Shown piece after piece: positions 55,124 through 64,000 of a DNA stretch of 64,000 bases. The notes below the pieces were generated by a model. It ran no database searches and had not been told where the DNA came from. It saw nothing but the letters and a program-made list of their open reading frames with translations. The translations under genes and the position numbers were made by a program. Positions within the stretch are counted from its first letter, which is position 1, and each line of letters begins with the position of its first letter. Source of the stretch: Sorex araneus (lineage: Eukaryota > Chordata > Mammalia > Eulipotyphla > Soricidae); NCBI RefSeq assembly GCF_027595985.1, contig NC_073306.1:152940919-153004918 (forward strand), in the 5' to 3' direction.

Positions 55124-56203
55124 AGTTTCAATTAAAAATTTGAGGATAGTGGTGATAACTTAAGTGCTAGAGAGGTGGGAAGGGCCCTGGGTTTGATCCT
55201 TGACACTGACTTACTTCCCAAACACCACCAGGAGTGGCCCCTATTTTATTTTATTATCATTATTTAAAAAAAAAAATTTTTTTTTTTCTTTTTGGGTCAC
55301 AGCCAGCGATGCACAGGGGTTACTCCTGGCTCTGCACTCAGGAATTACCCCTGGCGGTGCTGGGGTGGGGGAACCATATGGGATGCTGGGAATCGAACCC
55401 GGTTTCACCGCGTGCAAAGCAAACTCCTTACCCGCTGTGCTTATTGCTCCAGCCCCATTTTTAAAAATTCTTTACGCCTGAGAGTACAGTGGCTAGGGCG
55501 CATGCTTTGCACGCAGCCAGCTCTGGTTCGATCCCTGGCACTGCACGTCGTCCCCTGGGCACGGAGCCGGGAGTGAGCCACACTCAGCAGGGCTGCTGGA
55601 ATCGTAAACAGCTGGCAGCGTGCTCTGTAGCGCCTGTAGGGAGATCTGGGCTGCCAGGAGCCGAGGGGAGAAAGAGTCATTTTGGCTGCGCTGCTTTCGC
55701 TGTTTAGGATTCTGTCACTCGTATGGTCCTTACTGAAGCAAAGTCTTGAGAAATAACAGCGGTTCATTGCCCTGGCGTCTTCCTTGGGGAAAGTTGCTCT
55801 GCACTGTCCCTGTCTTAGAGCCCAGCAGCGTGGTCGCGGTAGTCTGCAGCCCAGTTTGTCTTGTTTGGGGGTGACGGGGGCTTACTCTGGGCTCTGCTCC
55901 GGGACCCCTCAGCAGTGGGAGCTGTTTCCTTTGCGTTCCTTCCTGCCTATGGGGAGCCCTGAGGGTGTCCCTGCACCCCTGACCCGCCTGCCTCTTGCTC
56001 TGCAGGACGTGTCCGAGCTGAAGAACGAGCTGCAGCGGAAGGACGCCCTGGTGCAGAAGCACCTCGCCAAGCTGCGGCACTGGCAGCAGGTGCTGGAGGA
56101 GGTGGGCGTGCAGCAGCGGCAGCCCCCCGACGCCCCGCAGGGCTCCCTGGCCTACCTGGAGCAGGCTTCGGCCAACATCCCGGCGCCCATGAAGCCGAGC
56201 TGA
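52336..56203 (+). CDS. MED28: MED28, Mediator complex subunit 28, 4 exons
   Basis: Subunit of the Mediator head module, which links activators to RNA polymerase II; mammalian MED28 (magicin/EG-1) is also reported to bind merlin and Grb2 at the cortical cytoskeleton. Exons 52336-52494, 53473-53539, 54203-54315, 56006-56203 join in frame into 178 codons, the human length. Residues 1-45 are Pro/Gly-rich with PxxP motifs; residues about 46-112 are the conserved helical core ([43 protein letters not shown]); residues about 113-147 are a coiled coil ([20 protein letters not shown]); the end reads [16 protein letters not shown]. Introns 1 and 2 are GT-AG, intron 3 is GC-AG. The start is the first ATG in a strong context. 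Confidence 0.97.
52551..52562. promoter_or_regulatory. MED28: NRF1-type site, MED28 intron 1
   Basis: TGCGCATGCGCA is a perfect 12-bp palindrome fitting the NRF1 consensus, 57 bp into intron 1. Confidence 0.7.
52818..52968 (+). mobile_element. SINE, MED28 intron 1
   Basis: 'GGGGCTGGAGATACAATACAACGG', 'CACCTGGGTTCGTTCCCGGAC', 'GACCCCTGAGCACCGCCAAGG'. Confidence 0.82.
53473..53539 (+). CDS. MED28: MED28 exon 2
   Basis: Codons 54-76 (split). Acceptor TCACACAG, donor GTAAGA. Encodes [20 protein letters not shown]. Confidence 0.97.
53615..53730 (-). mobile_element. SINE, antisense, MED28 intron 2
   Basis: 'GTTTTGGGGCCACACCCAGCAGTGCTCAGG', then degraded. Right end estimated. Confidence 0.7.
54203..54315 (+). 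CDS. MED28: MED28 exon 3
   Basis: Codons 76-113. Acceptor TTTTAAG, donor GCAAGT. Encodes [20 protein letters not shown] and [10 protein letters not shown]. Confidence 0.97.
54316..54321 (+). other. MED28: GC-AG splice donor of MED28 intron 3
   Basis: Exon ...AAAGAG is followed by GCAAGT. Apart from the C at +2 this is a perfect donor, as typical of GC-AG introns. No GT donor nearby would preserve the frame into exon 4 (DVSELK). Confidence 0.9.
54725..54802 (+). mobile_element. SINE 3' fragment, MED28 intron 3
   Basis: 'TCTGAGCACAGAGCCAGGAGCAGCCCC' and 'TGAGCATTGCCAGGGCTGGC'. Head uncertain. Confidence 0.65.
54905..55121 (-). mobile_element. L1 3' end, antisense, MED28 intron 3
   Basis: 'AATTGAATCACTGTGAGATAGACCC', 'CCAGCACCCCTCCCTCCACC', 'CAGCCTGCCTCTATGGCAAG' and terminal CT repeat (55089-55118). 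Confidence 0.82.
55278..55457 (-). mobile_element. SOR-type SINE, antisense, MED28 intron 3
   Basis: 'TTTTTGGGTCACAGCCAGCGATGC', 'GGGATGCTGGGAATCGAACCCGG', 'GCTTATTGCTCCAGCCCC'. Confidence 0.92.
55474..55585 (+). mobile_element. SINE, shortened, MED28 intron 3
   Basis: 'CTGAGAGTACAGTGGCTAGGGCGC', 'GGTTCGATCCCTGGCAC', 'GGAGCCGGGAGTGAGCC'. It forms an inverted pair with the SINE just upstream. Confidence 0.78.
56006..56203 (+). CDS. MED28: MED28 exon 4 (coding part)
   Basis: Codons 114-178 and TGA. Acceptor CTCTGCAG. Encodes the coiled coil and [21 protein letters not shown]-rich, with many third-position G/C. Confidence 0.97.
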   Translation, partial: DVSELKNELQRKDALVQKHLAKLRHWQQVLEEVGVQQRQPPDAPQGSLAYLEQASANIPAPMKPS

Positions 56204-57320
56204 CGCCTCTCCCCGTCCCTATGCGCTGTTCTCCTGTAGTTCTGTGAATACTGTAGCGAATGGCATTAGCGTTGGCAGACAAGCGCGTGCACCACCCCGT
56301 TATTTGTGTCTGTTCTTTGGCCAACTGTCGGTGTTCGTTTTGGTGGGGGGGGTGGGGGAGGGTCAGTTTTGTACGCCCTGTCACATTTCCCCGTTTGTAG
56401 TCGGTGTGTCGGTCAGTCTGAGCTGACCTGTGAATCGGCCGCCTGCGCCGCGGGGCGGGGGTACCCCGCCCTGGAACTTCTACCTCAAGAAAGAGGAATC
56501 TAATGGTGCCGTGTCTGGCGCTCTCGGAGCCCGGGCTGAGCATCCGTTCTCCCAGCTTAGTGTAGCAGTGTCGCAGTGGGTCCCTCTCGGACACGCCCCT
56601 ACTGGGGGGCTCGGTGTCCGCTGTCGTGTTGCTTTCCTGCTTCCGCCTGGCTGTGTAGTCTAGAAGCCGCCATCTGCCCGCAGCGCTGGCTGTGGGCCCG
56701 TGAGTTGTGCTGCCTTGTTTTGCCCTGGTAAGTAAGATTCTTGTTAATGGGGTGGGCGTGGGGGGTCCATTCCCAGGGCCCCTCACGACGTGTCTGGTTC
56801 TCCGTGGGTGAGATCTTCCTCGCTGATCGTCTCGTCTTCTGGGTTCCAGCCTTGTGCCCACATGTGAGCCCCAGTGTCTTTTGGGGTGCTTGCTTTGTGT
56901 GCCCCCACCGCCGACCGCCCCTCCCCGCACTCACCCACCCCTCCCGTGGATGCCACGAAACTTGGGAGCCCTCCGGGCACCGCCGGGACACAGGCTGCAC
57001 GTCTCTCCCGCCAGCCTTGTGTGGCTCACCGGCGTGGCTGGGGGCTCAGCCCTGCCCTCTCGGTGGGAACGTAGTTCCCCTCCACCTGCAGGGTCTGCGT
57101 ACTTATCTTTCACCCGAGGCGCTATTTTTGTTTTGTATGCATGTGTGTGTGGCATATTGTCTGTGGGCAACAAATGCCATCAGATTGTGTGTTTCAAGCA
57201 TTTAAAACTGTTTTTAGTCACATGCTTTCAAGGTTCAGCCGCTTTAGATTTCTGTACTAAACCCTACAGCAACTGATGTGAGGCAATCTTTCAATAATAA
57301 AGGATTACTCAACCAAAAGA
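56204..57320 (+). other. MED28: MED28 3' UTR
   Basis: About 1.1 kb of SINE-free sequence from the stop to just past the poly(A) signal. Open frames on either strand here are GC-driven and unsupported. Confidence 0.8.
57296..57301 (+). terminator. MED28: MED28 polyadenylation signal
   Basis: AATAAA preceding GGATTACTC and a T/G-rich region. First good signal after the stop. Confidence 0.85.
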
Positions 57321-57995
57321 ACTGCTTCAGTGATCGTATTTTGTACATATCATTTGTTGCTGTTTATTAAATTCACTGATCTTAATTTATTAAATTCTGT
57401 CAAATAGTAAATTTTTCATCTTTTTTGTAAATCTTCCTTTTAATGGCTTCGTTGCCTAGTGAACTCCCCGGCAGGCCGATGTGACGAGCCCCGCGTGCTG
57501 CAAGCCTGCTCTGCGCAGTTGCTTCCCTCGGCTCTGAGGGTGGTTTTGCGGCAAGCAGTTGGCTGAGGGTGCTGGGAGGGGCCCGGTGAGGCGTGCAGTC
57601 AGCCCCTCCCTGCCTCTGGGACTCCGCACCACCCCCGGGGGCAGGTGCTCCCGAGCAGACAGACCGCAGCGATGGAGCCAGGTCGGGGCTCACCCAGTGT
57701 TGGCTCAGTTTGGTTCCTGCGTGTTGGCCTGGTGGAGACGTGGCACCTGCCGGCCAGGCCTCCATGGCACTGTGGTCTGGAGGCTCTGCCTCTCAGCCCT
57801 TCGTCTCACCCAGGGCTCTCCCCTGGTGGCGGGCACTGATGAGCACTGCCCATCGGTCCTGCGGCGTGCGCAGTCTGAGTACTGGCCTGCACAGAGTGCC
57901 TCAGCCCACAGCAAAGGGAAGCAGACCTACTGGTGAGTGTTTTCTGAGTGCAGAAGCAAAAGGTGAGTGAGCTACCCTCAAAATACCAACATCCT

Positions 57996-58118
57996 AGCTG
58001 GAGAGGGTCAGCGGGGGAGGGCGCTTACCTGTACCCGCTGACTCAGTCCCCTGAGCCCACCAGGAGTGATCCCTGAGCACAGAGCCAGAAGTAAGCCCTA
58101 AGCACAGCTGGTGTGCAC
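57996..58118 (+). mobile_element. SINE, partial
   Basis: 'GCTGGAGAGGGTCAGCGGGG', 'CCACCAGGAGTGATCCCTGAGC', 'AAGCACAGCTGGTGTGC'; B box region deleted. Confidence 0.78.
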
Positions 58119-58119
58119 C

Positions 58120-59860
58120 CCCCTTTACACCCCCAAACCCTCCAAACATCCCTGGCTTTCCTCCCCCACCCCCGCATCCTCACTGCCCTTCCTACTGTTA
58201 ATAAAGATTTGTTGTGGTTCCCAGTCACAGAAGTGACCCTCAGAGCACCTGTCACCCAGGCCTTCGCCCCATTTCCTTGCCAGGCGTCCTGCTGAGTGGC
58301 CTCCCCGTTCGTGATGAGGCCCCCTGCATGTACAATCCAACTTGCTCCACCTGGGGAGCGTTTCTTGGCTAGAGAGCATGGGCATCCCTCACTCCTTCCT
58401 TGCACTTCACTTTGTGGGGTCTGCCTCCAGGCTCCCCCACCCCTCCACTGTTAGGGTGGCCGAGGGACTGGCTCGCCGCCCGCCCGGCAGCAATGTGAGT
58501 GGTATTGGAGGTGCAGTCTGACTTTGGGGGGTCTCCTGCTGCCGTCTCGTGCCAGGAAGTCCCAGCTGAAGCGGAGGTTGGGAGAGTCCTGCCTCTGAAC
58601 GGTCCAGTGGGCAATGGCGGAATGGTAACAAACTGCTTATGTAGCTGCCTGTGCCACCGAGAGCACCTGGGGAGTCCCCACTTACCTCCTGCAGGGAGGA
58701 AATGGGCCGTGGGAGGCGTAGATGAGAACTGCAGGAAATGCATGCAGGGGAAGTCTTATGAGCTGAGCAGTGGAATAAATGAGGCAGCACAGGGCCCTTC
58801 AGCCACTTTAGTTGCCTTGCAGAACCAGGTGACCCTGCAGGGTGGCTGAGCATAAAGATCCACCAGCCTCAGTTGTCAGTCCTGCGTCAGGTGCTCCGTC
58901 AGCTCCAGAGCAGTTACAGGCACAAGTATGCCGCACGCAGCCATGGTCAGGCCAGTCTGTTCTTTTCGACCCTAATTAAAACCTCTTTGCAGCAAGATTC
59001 TTTCCCACTTATGCTCCAGGAAGGTCAAGCTTCCTTTTCATGGTCCAGCCGGGAGAGCTGACCGCCATCAGACTCAGTTTCTCCTTTCATTATCTTCTCA
59101 GTGTCCTCCAAGCCATTACAGTCATCATCATCATCTCTTGACCACTCTGCTCTTGGGGGACCAACAGATATGTAGGCAACACCAAGGGGGGCAGTGGCTG
59201 ACCCAGTTATATTTGTCAGTATTCTGGCTGGGACAGGGCAGCCTGCGCTGTTGGTTAAAGCACAGATGGTACTTCTGGATGGTAACGGGAACGGCCAGCA
59301 GTAAGCTAACAGGTGTGTTTTTCTGAGGTTTGATGTTGACTCTGTAGAGCTGTGGGTAGCAGTGACCTTGGCCAAGGTCACCAGAGTGGGAGGGAGGATG
59401 GGAAGGGGAAAGAGTGTTAATGGGCTCCCCGAAGCCAGGTGCCAGGCAGGTCCTAATGGTAAATTGAACTGGATTTTTATGGCCCTGCGAAGATCTCTCC
59501 CTAATTTATTTTACCCGGGGTGGGGGGGGGGTAGTGGGGGAAGGTCAGTCTTCAGTGACCTCTGGACAAACACTAGCTTATAATGTCCAGGTCATCCCCA
59601 CCATGATGCACATGGTAACCCATGGAAATGCAGGTCTCTACACCCATTCAGGAGGGTGATCCCTAGGGTGCTGGGGAGGTGGGGAGCTTAAAGCATTTAC
59701 AAAGACAGGATTCTACCCCCACCCCACCGCACCATTCAGGGGGAGGGGGATCTGTTCTTTCCATCACTCTTCAATAAATGCCTCACTTTAACCCCTGCTA
59801 GATGTTGGCATTTTTTTCATACTAACATACTAATATATGTGTACTCCTTTGTGCTCCTGA
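58120..59860. other. MED28-FAM184B interval, mostly unassigned
   Basis: 1.7 kb with almost no recognisable repeat, which stands out here. A - strand open frame at 59025-59381 with an acidic C-terminal half is the only notable coding-like segment; I cannot assign it to a family. Confidence 0.45.
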
Positions 59861-59867
59861 TAAATTT

Positions 59868-60044
59868 TTTCTTTTTTTTCTCTTTGGGTCACACCCGGCG
59901 ATGCACAAGGTTTACATCTGGCTCATGCACTCAGGAATTACTCCTGGCAGTGCTCAGGGGACCATACGGGATTCTGGGAATCGAACCTGGGTCTGCTGCG
60001 TGCAAGGCAAACGCCCTACCCACTGTGCTATCACTCCAGCCCCA
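59868..60044 (-). mobile_element. SOR-type SINE, antisense
   Basis: 'CTTTGGGTCACACCCGGCGATGC', 'GGGATTCTGGGAATCGAACCTGGG', 'GCTATCACTCCAGCCCC'. Confidence 0.93.
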
Positions 60045-60177
60045 TAAAAATTCTTTCTGAGGGAAGCACAAGCACGTAAGACCTGTGCATCCCTACCCCA
60101 GCTGCCTCACACCTTCATCCCCAAGGAATGTGTCCGACAGGAGAAACGGCAAGCACGCACAGTTCCAGTAGAGGTTT

Positions 60178-60337
60178 TTTTGAGGGGCGGGGAGTGGGGG
60201 TGGGGGATGAAGCAGCATATCTGGTAGTCGGCTCACTCCTGCAGTGCCTGGGAGCCCACATGGTGCTGGGAATCAAACCAGGGTCAGACACATGCCAGTT
60301 ACACGCCTTTGCCCCTGCACTGTCTTTCCAGCTCCAA
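60178..60337 (-). mobile_element. SINE, antisense, diverged
   Basis: 'TAGTCGGCTCACTCCTGCAGTGCC', 'GTGCTGGGAATCAAACCAGGGTC', 'GCACTGTCTTTCCAGCTCC'. Confidence 0.78.
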
Positions 60338-60406
60338 AGTTCTAATAGAGTGTAAGAATTTAACGAGCTCTTTGGCCCACCTGCTATGAGATTTGAAACA
60401 TGAAGG

Positions 60407-60568
60407 GGAGCTGGAGAGAGAGTACAGTGGATAAGGCACATGCCTTGCACACTTCTGACCAAGGTTTGAACCCCAGCACCCCATAGAGTCCCCTGGGCCC
60501 CGCCAGGAGTGATCCTTAAGCACAGCTCAGCACAGCTAGATGTGACGACCCCTAAACCAAACTAAATA
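60407..60568 (+). mobile_element. SINE
   Basis: 'GGAGCTGGAGAGAGAGTACAGTGG', 'AAGGTTTGAACCCCAGCACCCC', 'CCAGGAGTGATCCTTAAGCAC'. Confidence 0.83.
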
Positions 60569-60569
60569 A

Positions 60570-61745
60570 AAACAGATCAAGGGTCCCAGGAAAATTTGAT
60601 CCTGCGGCCAATATCCTGCTTAAAAGACGGTGGTATAAAGCTTCCTTTCCTGCAGCCTCTCTACCCCTGTGAGCTGGTTCCTGTCCGCGTACTGCTCCAC
60701 GGACCAGCACTTACAACCACCGTGCTAGGCAGACCAGCTTCAGGCTTGCACGCCTGTGGCCTGGTAGACCAGTTGTTTGGATCTGCACCTCTGGCTCTGC
60801 GCTAGCCCGTGGGCCAGCATGAAGACACCTGGTATAGAGCGCTACTTAGTTTGCCTGTCATCCGGACTTGCAGAGTGTTGGAAAAAATGTTTGAACAAAG
60901 GTAGAACCACCGTTATGCAGTGTTTTAAAAAACACAGGATAAAAACAACCCTACAATTCTTAACCTTAGTAAGAAACAAGAATGTACAAAAGTGACACTG
61001 AAAAGTAATATGGTGTGTTACTATTTAGTGGTAAGTCATGTGATAAAAAAAAATGCTCTTAGAGCAACACAACATCCTGACCTCAAGCCAGGCTGTCTTC
61101 ATCAGGGCAACTGGCGGGGGGAGGGGGGGCAGGTTGAATTTCCCTCCCTGCCCCAGCAGAACCCTGGCACCCGAAACCTCCAGAACACAGCTGCACAGCC
61201 ATCCTCAAGGCCACTCTCCACAGGCTTGGATGAGCCTCACCTACGGGGAACCTGCAGAAAAACCCAGGTATGCAGGACCCGTGACTGAGATCGCTAAGCT
61301 CACTCAGAGCTGAACTGGGTCTTCTACTCTCAGATCCCCAGTTTTCCAGTAACTTGGCAGCCACACCCACAAACTGCCCCTGGTGCCATATTATCTCATC
61401 AATGACCAAGATCCAGAGACTGAAATAAAGCTCCCAGCAGAGGGTGACACAGAATGTCCTGGACCTCTCATACTCTAGCCCACTGATATACCAAAAGTAG
61501 CACACATTTGTTTGGGTTTAACATGCATGCTTGGAATCCCTTCTGCAAGGGCTTAAATGGCTCCAGGGTGAAATACAGCAATCTTCACACACCTTCCTCT
61601 TATGGTGGTGGGAAGGTGCATGGTGGTGGGATTGGTGTTTGAAATTATCTGTAATGAACTATTGTGAACAACTTTATAAAAATAAAATTTAGGTATTAAG
61701 AAAAATGCTCTTACTGGGACAGTGGTTATTATTATTATTATTATT
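60570..61745. other. Intergenic, nothing recognised
   Basis: L1-like words near 61580-61690 ('GAAATTATCTGTAATGAAC', 'AAAATAAAATTTAGG') suggest an old 3' end. No exon seen. Confidence 0.4.
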
Positions 61746-61747
61746 TT

Positions 61748-61918
61748 TTTGGCATGGGGGGTGGTCACACCCAGCTATGCTCAGGGGTTGCTCCTGGCTC
61801 TGCATTCAGGAATTACTCCTGGTGGTGCTTAGGGGACCATATGGGATGCTGGGGATTGAACCTGGGTTGACCGCCTACAAGGCAAATGCCCCATCCGAAG
61901 TACTATCACTCTGGCCCT
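61748..61918 (-). mobile_element. SOR-type SINE, antisense
   Basis: 'GGTCACACCCAGCTATGCTCAGG', 'GGGATGCTGGGGATTGAACCTGGG', 'TACTATCACTCTGGCCC', preceded by an ATT microsatellite (61728-61745). Confidence 0.92.
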
Positions 61919-62149
61919 AGGACAGTGTGTTCTGACTAGGTAGTAAATTTAGCCCTCCACCGTGCGAACCTGACACGATAACTGTTGCATTTTGGAATCC
62001 CTTTAGCTTTCACTTACGAGTTGTGTTATGATTGCATTTCATTTACACTCATATAAGCAGCTCCTTTTTGTTTGAGGGTGATCTGACTGAATTTGATGTG
62101 GGCTTCTGAATTTCACCTTCCTCTGCTGGGCCAAAGCACACCAAGACCA

Positions 62150-63190
62150 TTTCACTGCCCAGTTTCGAGTTTTATTCAGAGAGCATGGATTCGGACAGCA
62201 CAGACTGGGCGAGAGGCCGCTGCTGCGCCAGCACCGGAGGACGGAGGACAGAAAGCTGTGCTGAGACCCGTCAAATCACACAGCGCCACTGGGGCCCCGC
62301 GGGTGGGTGCCGACTGACCGCAGGCCAGCCCCAGGGGAGAACACTCCCGGCTGCAGTTTACTGAGCATCTCTGCACCGAGAGGCCGAAGTCCTAACCCAA
62401 AGCTGGAGGGCCCCTGGAGTTCTCTGACGCCAAGGAACGGATCGTCTCGGAGGCTCCATGAGCAACCACGGAGACCTGCAGCCACTGAAAGCAAGAAGGG
62501 GTGAGGCGAGACGGATTCTCCCCAGAAAAATCCTGGCAGTGTTTTCATTCCAGTTCATGCACAGTGCCTTCTCTCCCCAGGGCCCCAAGGAGGTAGGTGT
62601 TATTCCCTCGCAGATGGACCAGTCCCTGGGCCCAGGAAGTCAAACGATCCCACCTGAGTGTGGCAAGGCCTGTTACGGTCCATTGGTAGTTGGAGTTTCG
62701 GTTTGGTTTCTTAATCTGCTTTCCCAGTTCTTCTGAACTTTATCTTCTTTCTTCCTATTGAGGTTAGAGGTACATATTGGAACCATTAGCATTTACACAG
62801 CAATGACTTTTCACATGGAGATGACTGAGATCCTAACATCAAATGACACCATTAAGGTAGATGATGGACGTCACAAAGTCTGATATTCCACAACACAGAA
62901 GGCAGTCTTACACGACATAACACGTGTGGCTCCTGGGCCACGCTATGACCTTGTTCTATGGGTACTTTCTTAACGCCACTGTTTGGTATCTCTCCATGTC
63001 AAAGACTCACTCTCTTTAATGAGGTGGTGCCACAATGAAGGGGTCGGGGATGTTAATACCAACTTTTTTTGACTGTCACATATCAACAAGCAAGTTATTT
63101 GGTTGGTGTTTTGGTTCATTCGGCTTCAGATCACCAGATGTTTTAGAGGAAATTTCTTCAGTGTCTTCATGACATATCCCAAGCGTGTGT
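62150..63190 (-). other. FAM184B: FAM184B 3' UTR (- strand)
   Basis: SINE-free sequence from the FAM184B stop down to the poly(A) signal. Left end inferred from the signal. Confidence 0.7.
62171..62176 (-). terminator. FAM184B: FAM184B polyadenylation signal
   Basis: TTTATT on the + strand (AATAAA on the - strand), followed on the - strand by the GU-rich TGGTCTTGGTGTGCTTTGG. About 4.9 kb separates it from the MED28 signal facing it. Confidence 0.7.
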
Positions 63191-63325
<135 letters not shown>

Positions 63326-63385
63326 TCAATGTGATCCCCACCATCCTTTCAGGGAAAGATAACTGCTTCTTTTCTGTTTGGCGGG

Positions 63386-63568
63386 GGCCAGCGCGAGTGG
63401 AGAAGGCAGGGTGTTTGCCTTGCACGGGCTGACACAGGTTCCATCCCCGGCACCTCCTCTGGTTCCCCAAGCCCTGCCGAGTAATGACCCCGGAGCAGAG
63501 AGCCAGGAGGAAGCTCTGAGCAACACTGCATGTGGCCTGAGCAGTGCCAGGTGTGGCCCTAAAAACAA
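63386..63568 (+). mobile_element. SINE, in last FAM184B intron
   Basis: 'GGGGGCCAGCGCGAGTGGAG', 'CACAGGTTCCATCCCCGGCAC', 'GTGCCAGGTGTGGCCCTAAAAAC'; antisense to FAM184B. Confidence 0.82.
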
Positions 63569-63744
63569 TCAAAGCTAAAACAGTTGCAAGCTGATGCAAC
63601 AAACTAACCTTTCGATTAAGCCTGGTAACAGACAGACTCCAAGCCACTGAGGAAAGCGCGTCTCTGGATCGGCTCCTCCAGGCTCACATCAGTCTGATGA
63701 GACAGACGGATCATCTTCATCTTATTTATTTTATTTTTACGGGG

Positions 63745-63898
63745 GGCATTGGGCCTCACCTGCCCGTGCTCAGGCTTCCTCCTGGCTCTGCGCTCAGGGG
63801 TCACCGCGGGCGGGGCTCGGGGAACCATCTGGGGTGCTGGGGATGGAGCCTGGGTGGACCACGTGTGAGGACACCCCCTCCCCTGTGCTCGCACAGGA
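63745..63898 (-). mobile_element. SINE, in last FAM184B intron
   Basis: 'GCCTCACCTGCCCGTGCTCAGG', 'CTCTGCGCTCAGGGGTCACCG', 'GGGGTGCTGGGGATGGAGCCTGGG'; head diverged. Confidence 0.78.
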
Positions 63899-64000
63899 CT
63901 GGCTTGACTGCTCTGACTCTGCTCAGATGCCAGGAAAGGCCGGACTTCCCCGCTCTGGTGGCAGGGGGTGGGGGGGGCTCTGCAGCTTGCACCCCTACCT

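Noticed and set aside
55947-56930. 327-codon open frame antisense to MED28 exon 4 and 3' UTR
   Set aside because: Its reading is the complement of GC-rich MED28 codons; the Ala/Pro/Arg-rich composition is a strand shadow and the real frame is on the + strand.

Overview
This is mammalian nuclear DNA, almost certainly from a shrew (Soricidae, Sorex-like). The window carries about sixty copies of one tRNA-derived SINE whose head and tail (an internal GGTTCGAT-type B box, then 'CCAGGAGTAATTCCTGAGTGC' and 'GTGTGACCCAAAAAGC' plus A tail) I recognise as the abundant shrew SOR family. They occur with L1 3' ends, RTE-clade LINE pieces and LTRs. The genes have spliced exons with consensus sites, CpG-island promoters and AATAAA signals. 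Nothing in the window is bacterial.

Three protein-coding genes are supported, in the order and orientation of human 4p15.32. (1) LAP3, leucine aminopeptidase of peptidase family M17, lies on the + strand at 24620-46840 with 13 coding exons. I joined every exon and the phases close: 1560 nt, 519 codons plus stop, with all metal-binding and catalytic residues present. (2) MED28, the Mediator head subunit, lies on the + strand at 52336-56203 with 4 exons, 178 codons plus stop; its last intron has a GC-AG boundary. (3) The last coding exon of FAM184B lies on the - strand at 63191-63284, with its 3' UTR running down to a poly(A) signal near 62171-62176. FAM184B is therefore convergent with MED28, and the rest of it lies beyond the window.

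Layout: 1-24.1 kb is intergenic and repeat-rich, with no exon I can recognise. It holds SINEs, antisense L1 3' ends, L2 relics, a complete short L1 insertion with a 17-bp target duplication, one betaretrovirus-like (ERV2) solo LTR and one gammaretrovirus-like (ERV1) solo LTR. 24.2-47.2 kb is the LAP3 CpG island and gene; intron 10 carries a second ERV2 solo LTR of the same family and intron 12 a 30-bp perfect inverted repeat. 47.2-52.2 kb is intergenic and contains an L1-RTE mosaic. 52.2-57.3 kb is MED28, whose promoter has two CACGTG boxes and an NRF1-type palindrome. 57.3-64 kb is the MED28-FAM184B interval and the FAM184B 3' end.

The genes are neighbours by conserved synteny, not parts of one pathway. 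LAP3 trims peptides in the cytosol, MED28 acts in RNA polymerase II transcription, and FAM184B is a coiled-coil protein of unknown role. I found no evidence of an undescribed coding system. The most unusual content is at the mobile-element level: a SINE with an RTE 3' tail, sister solo LTRs, the LINE mosaic and the hairpin.
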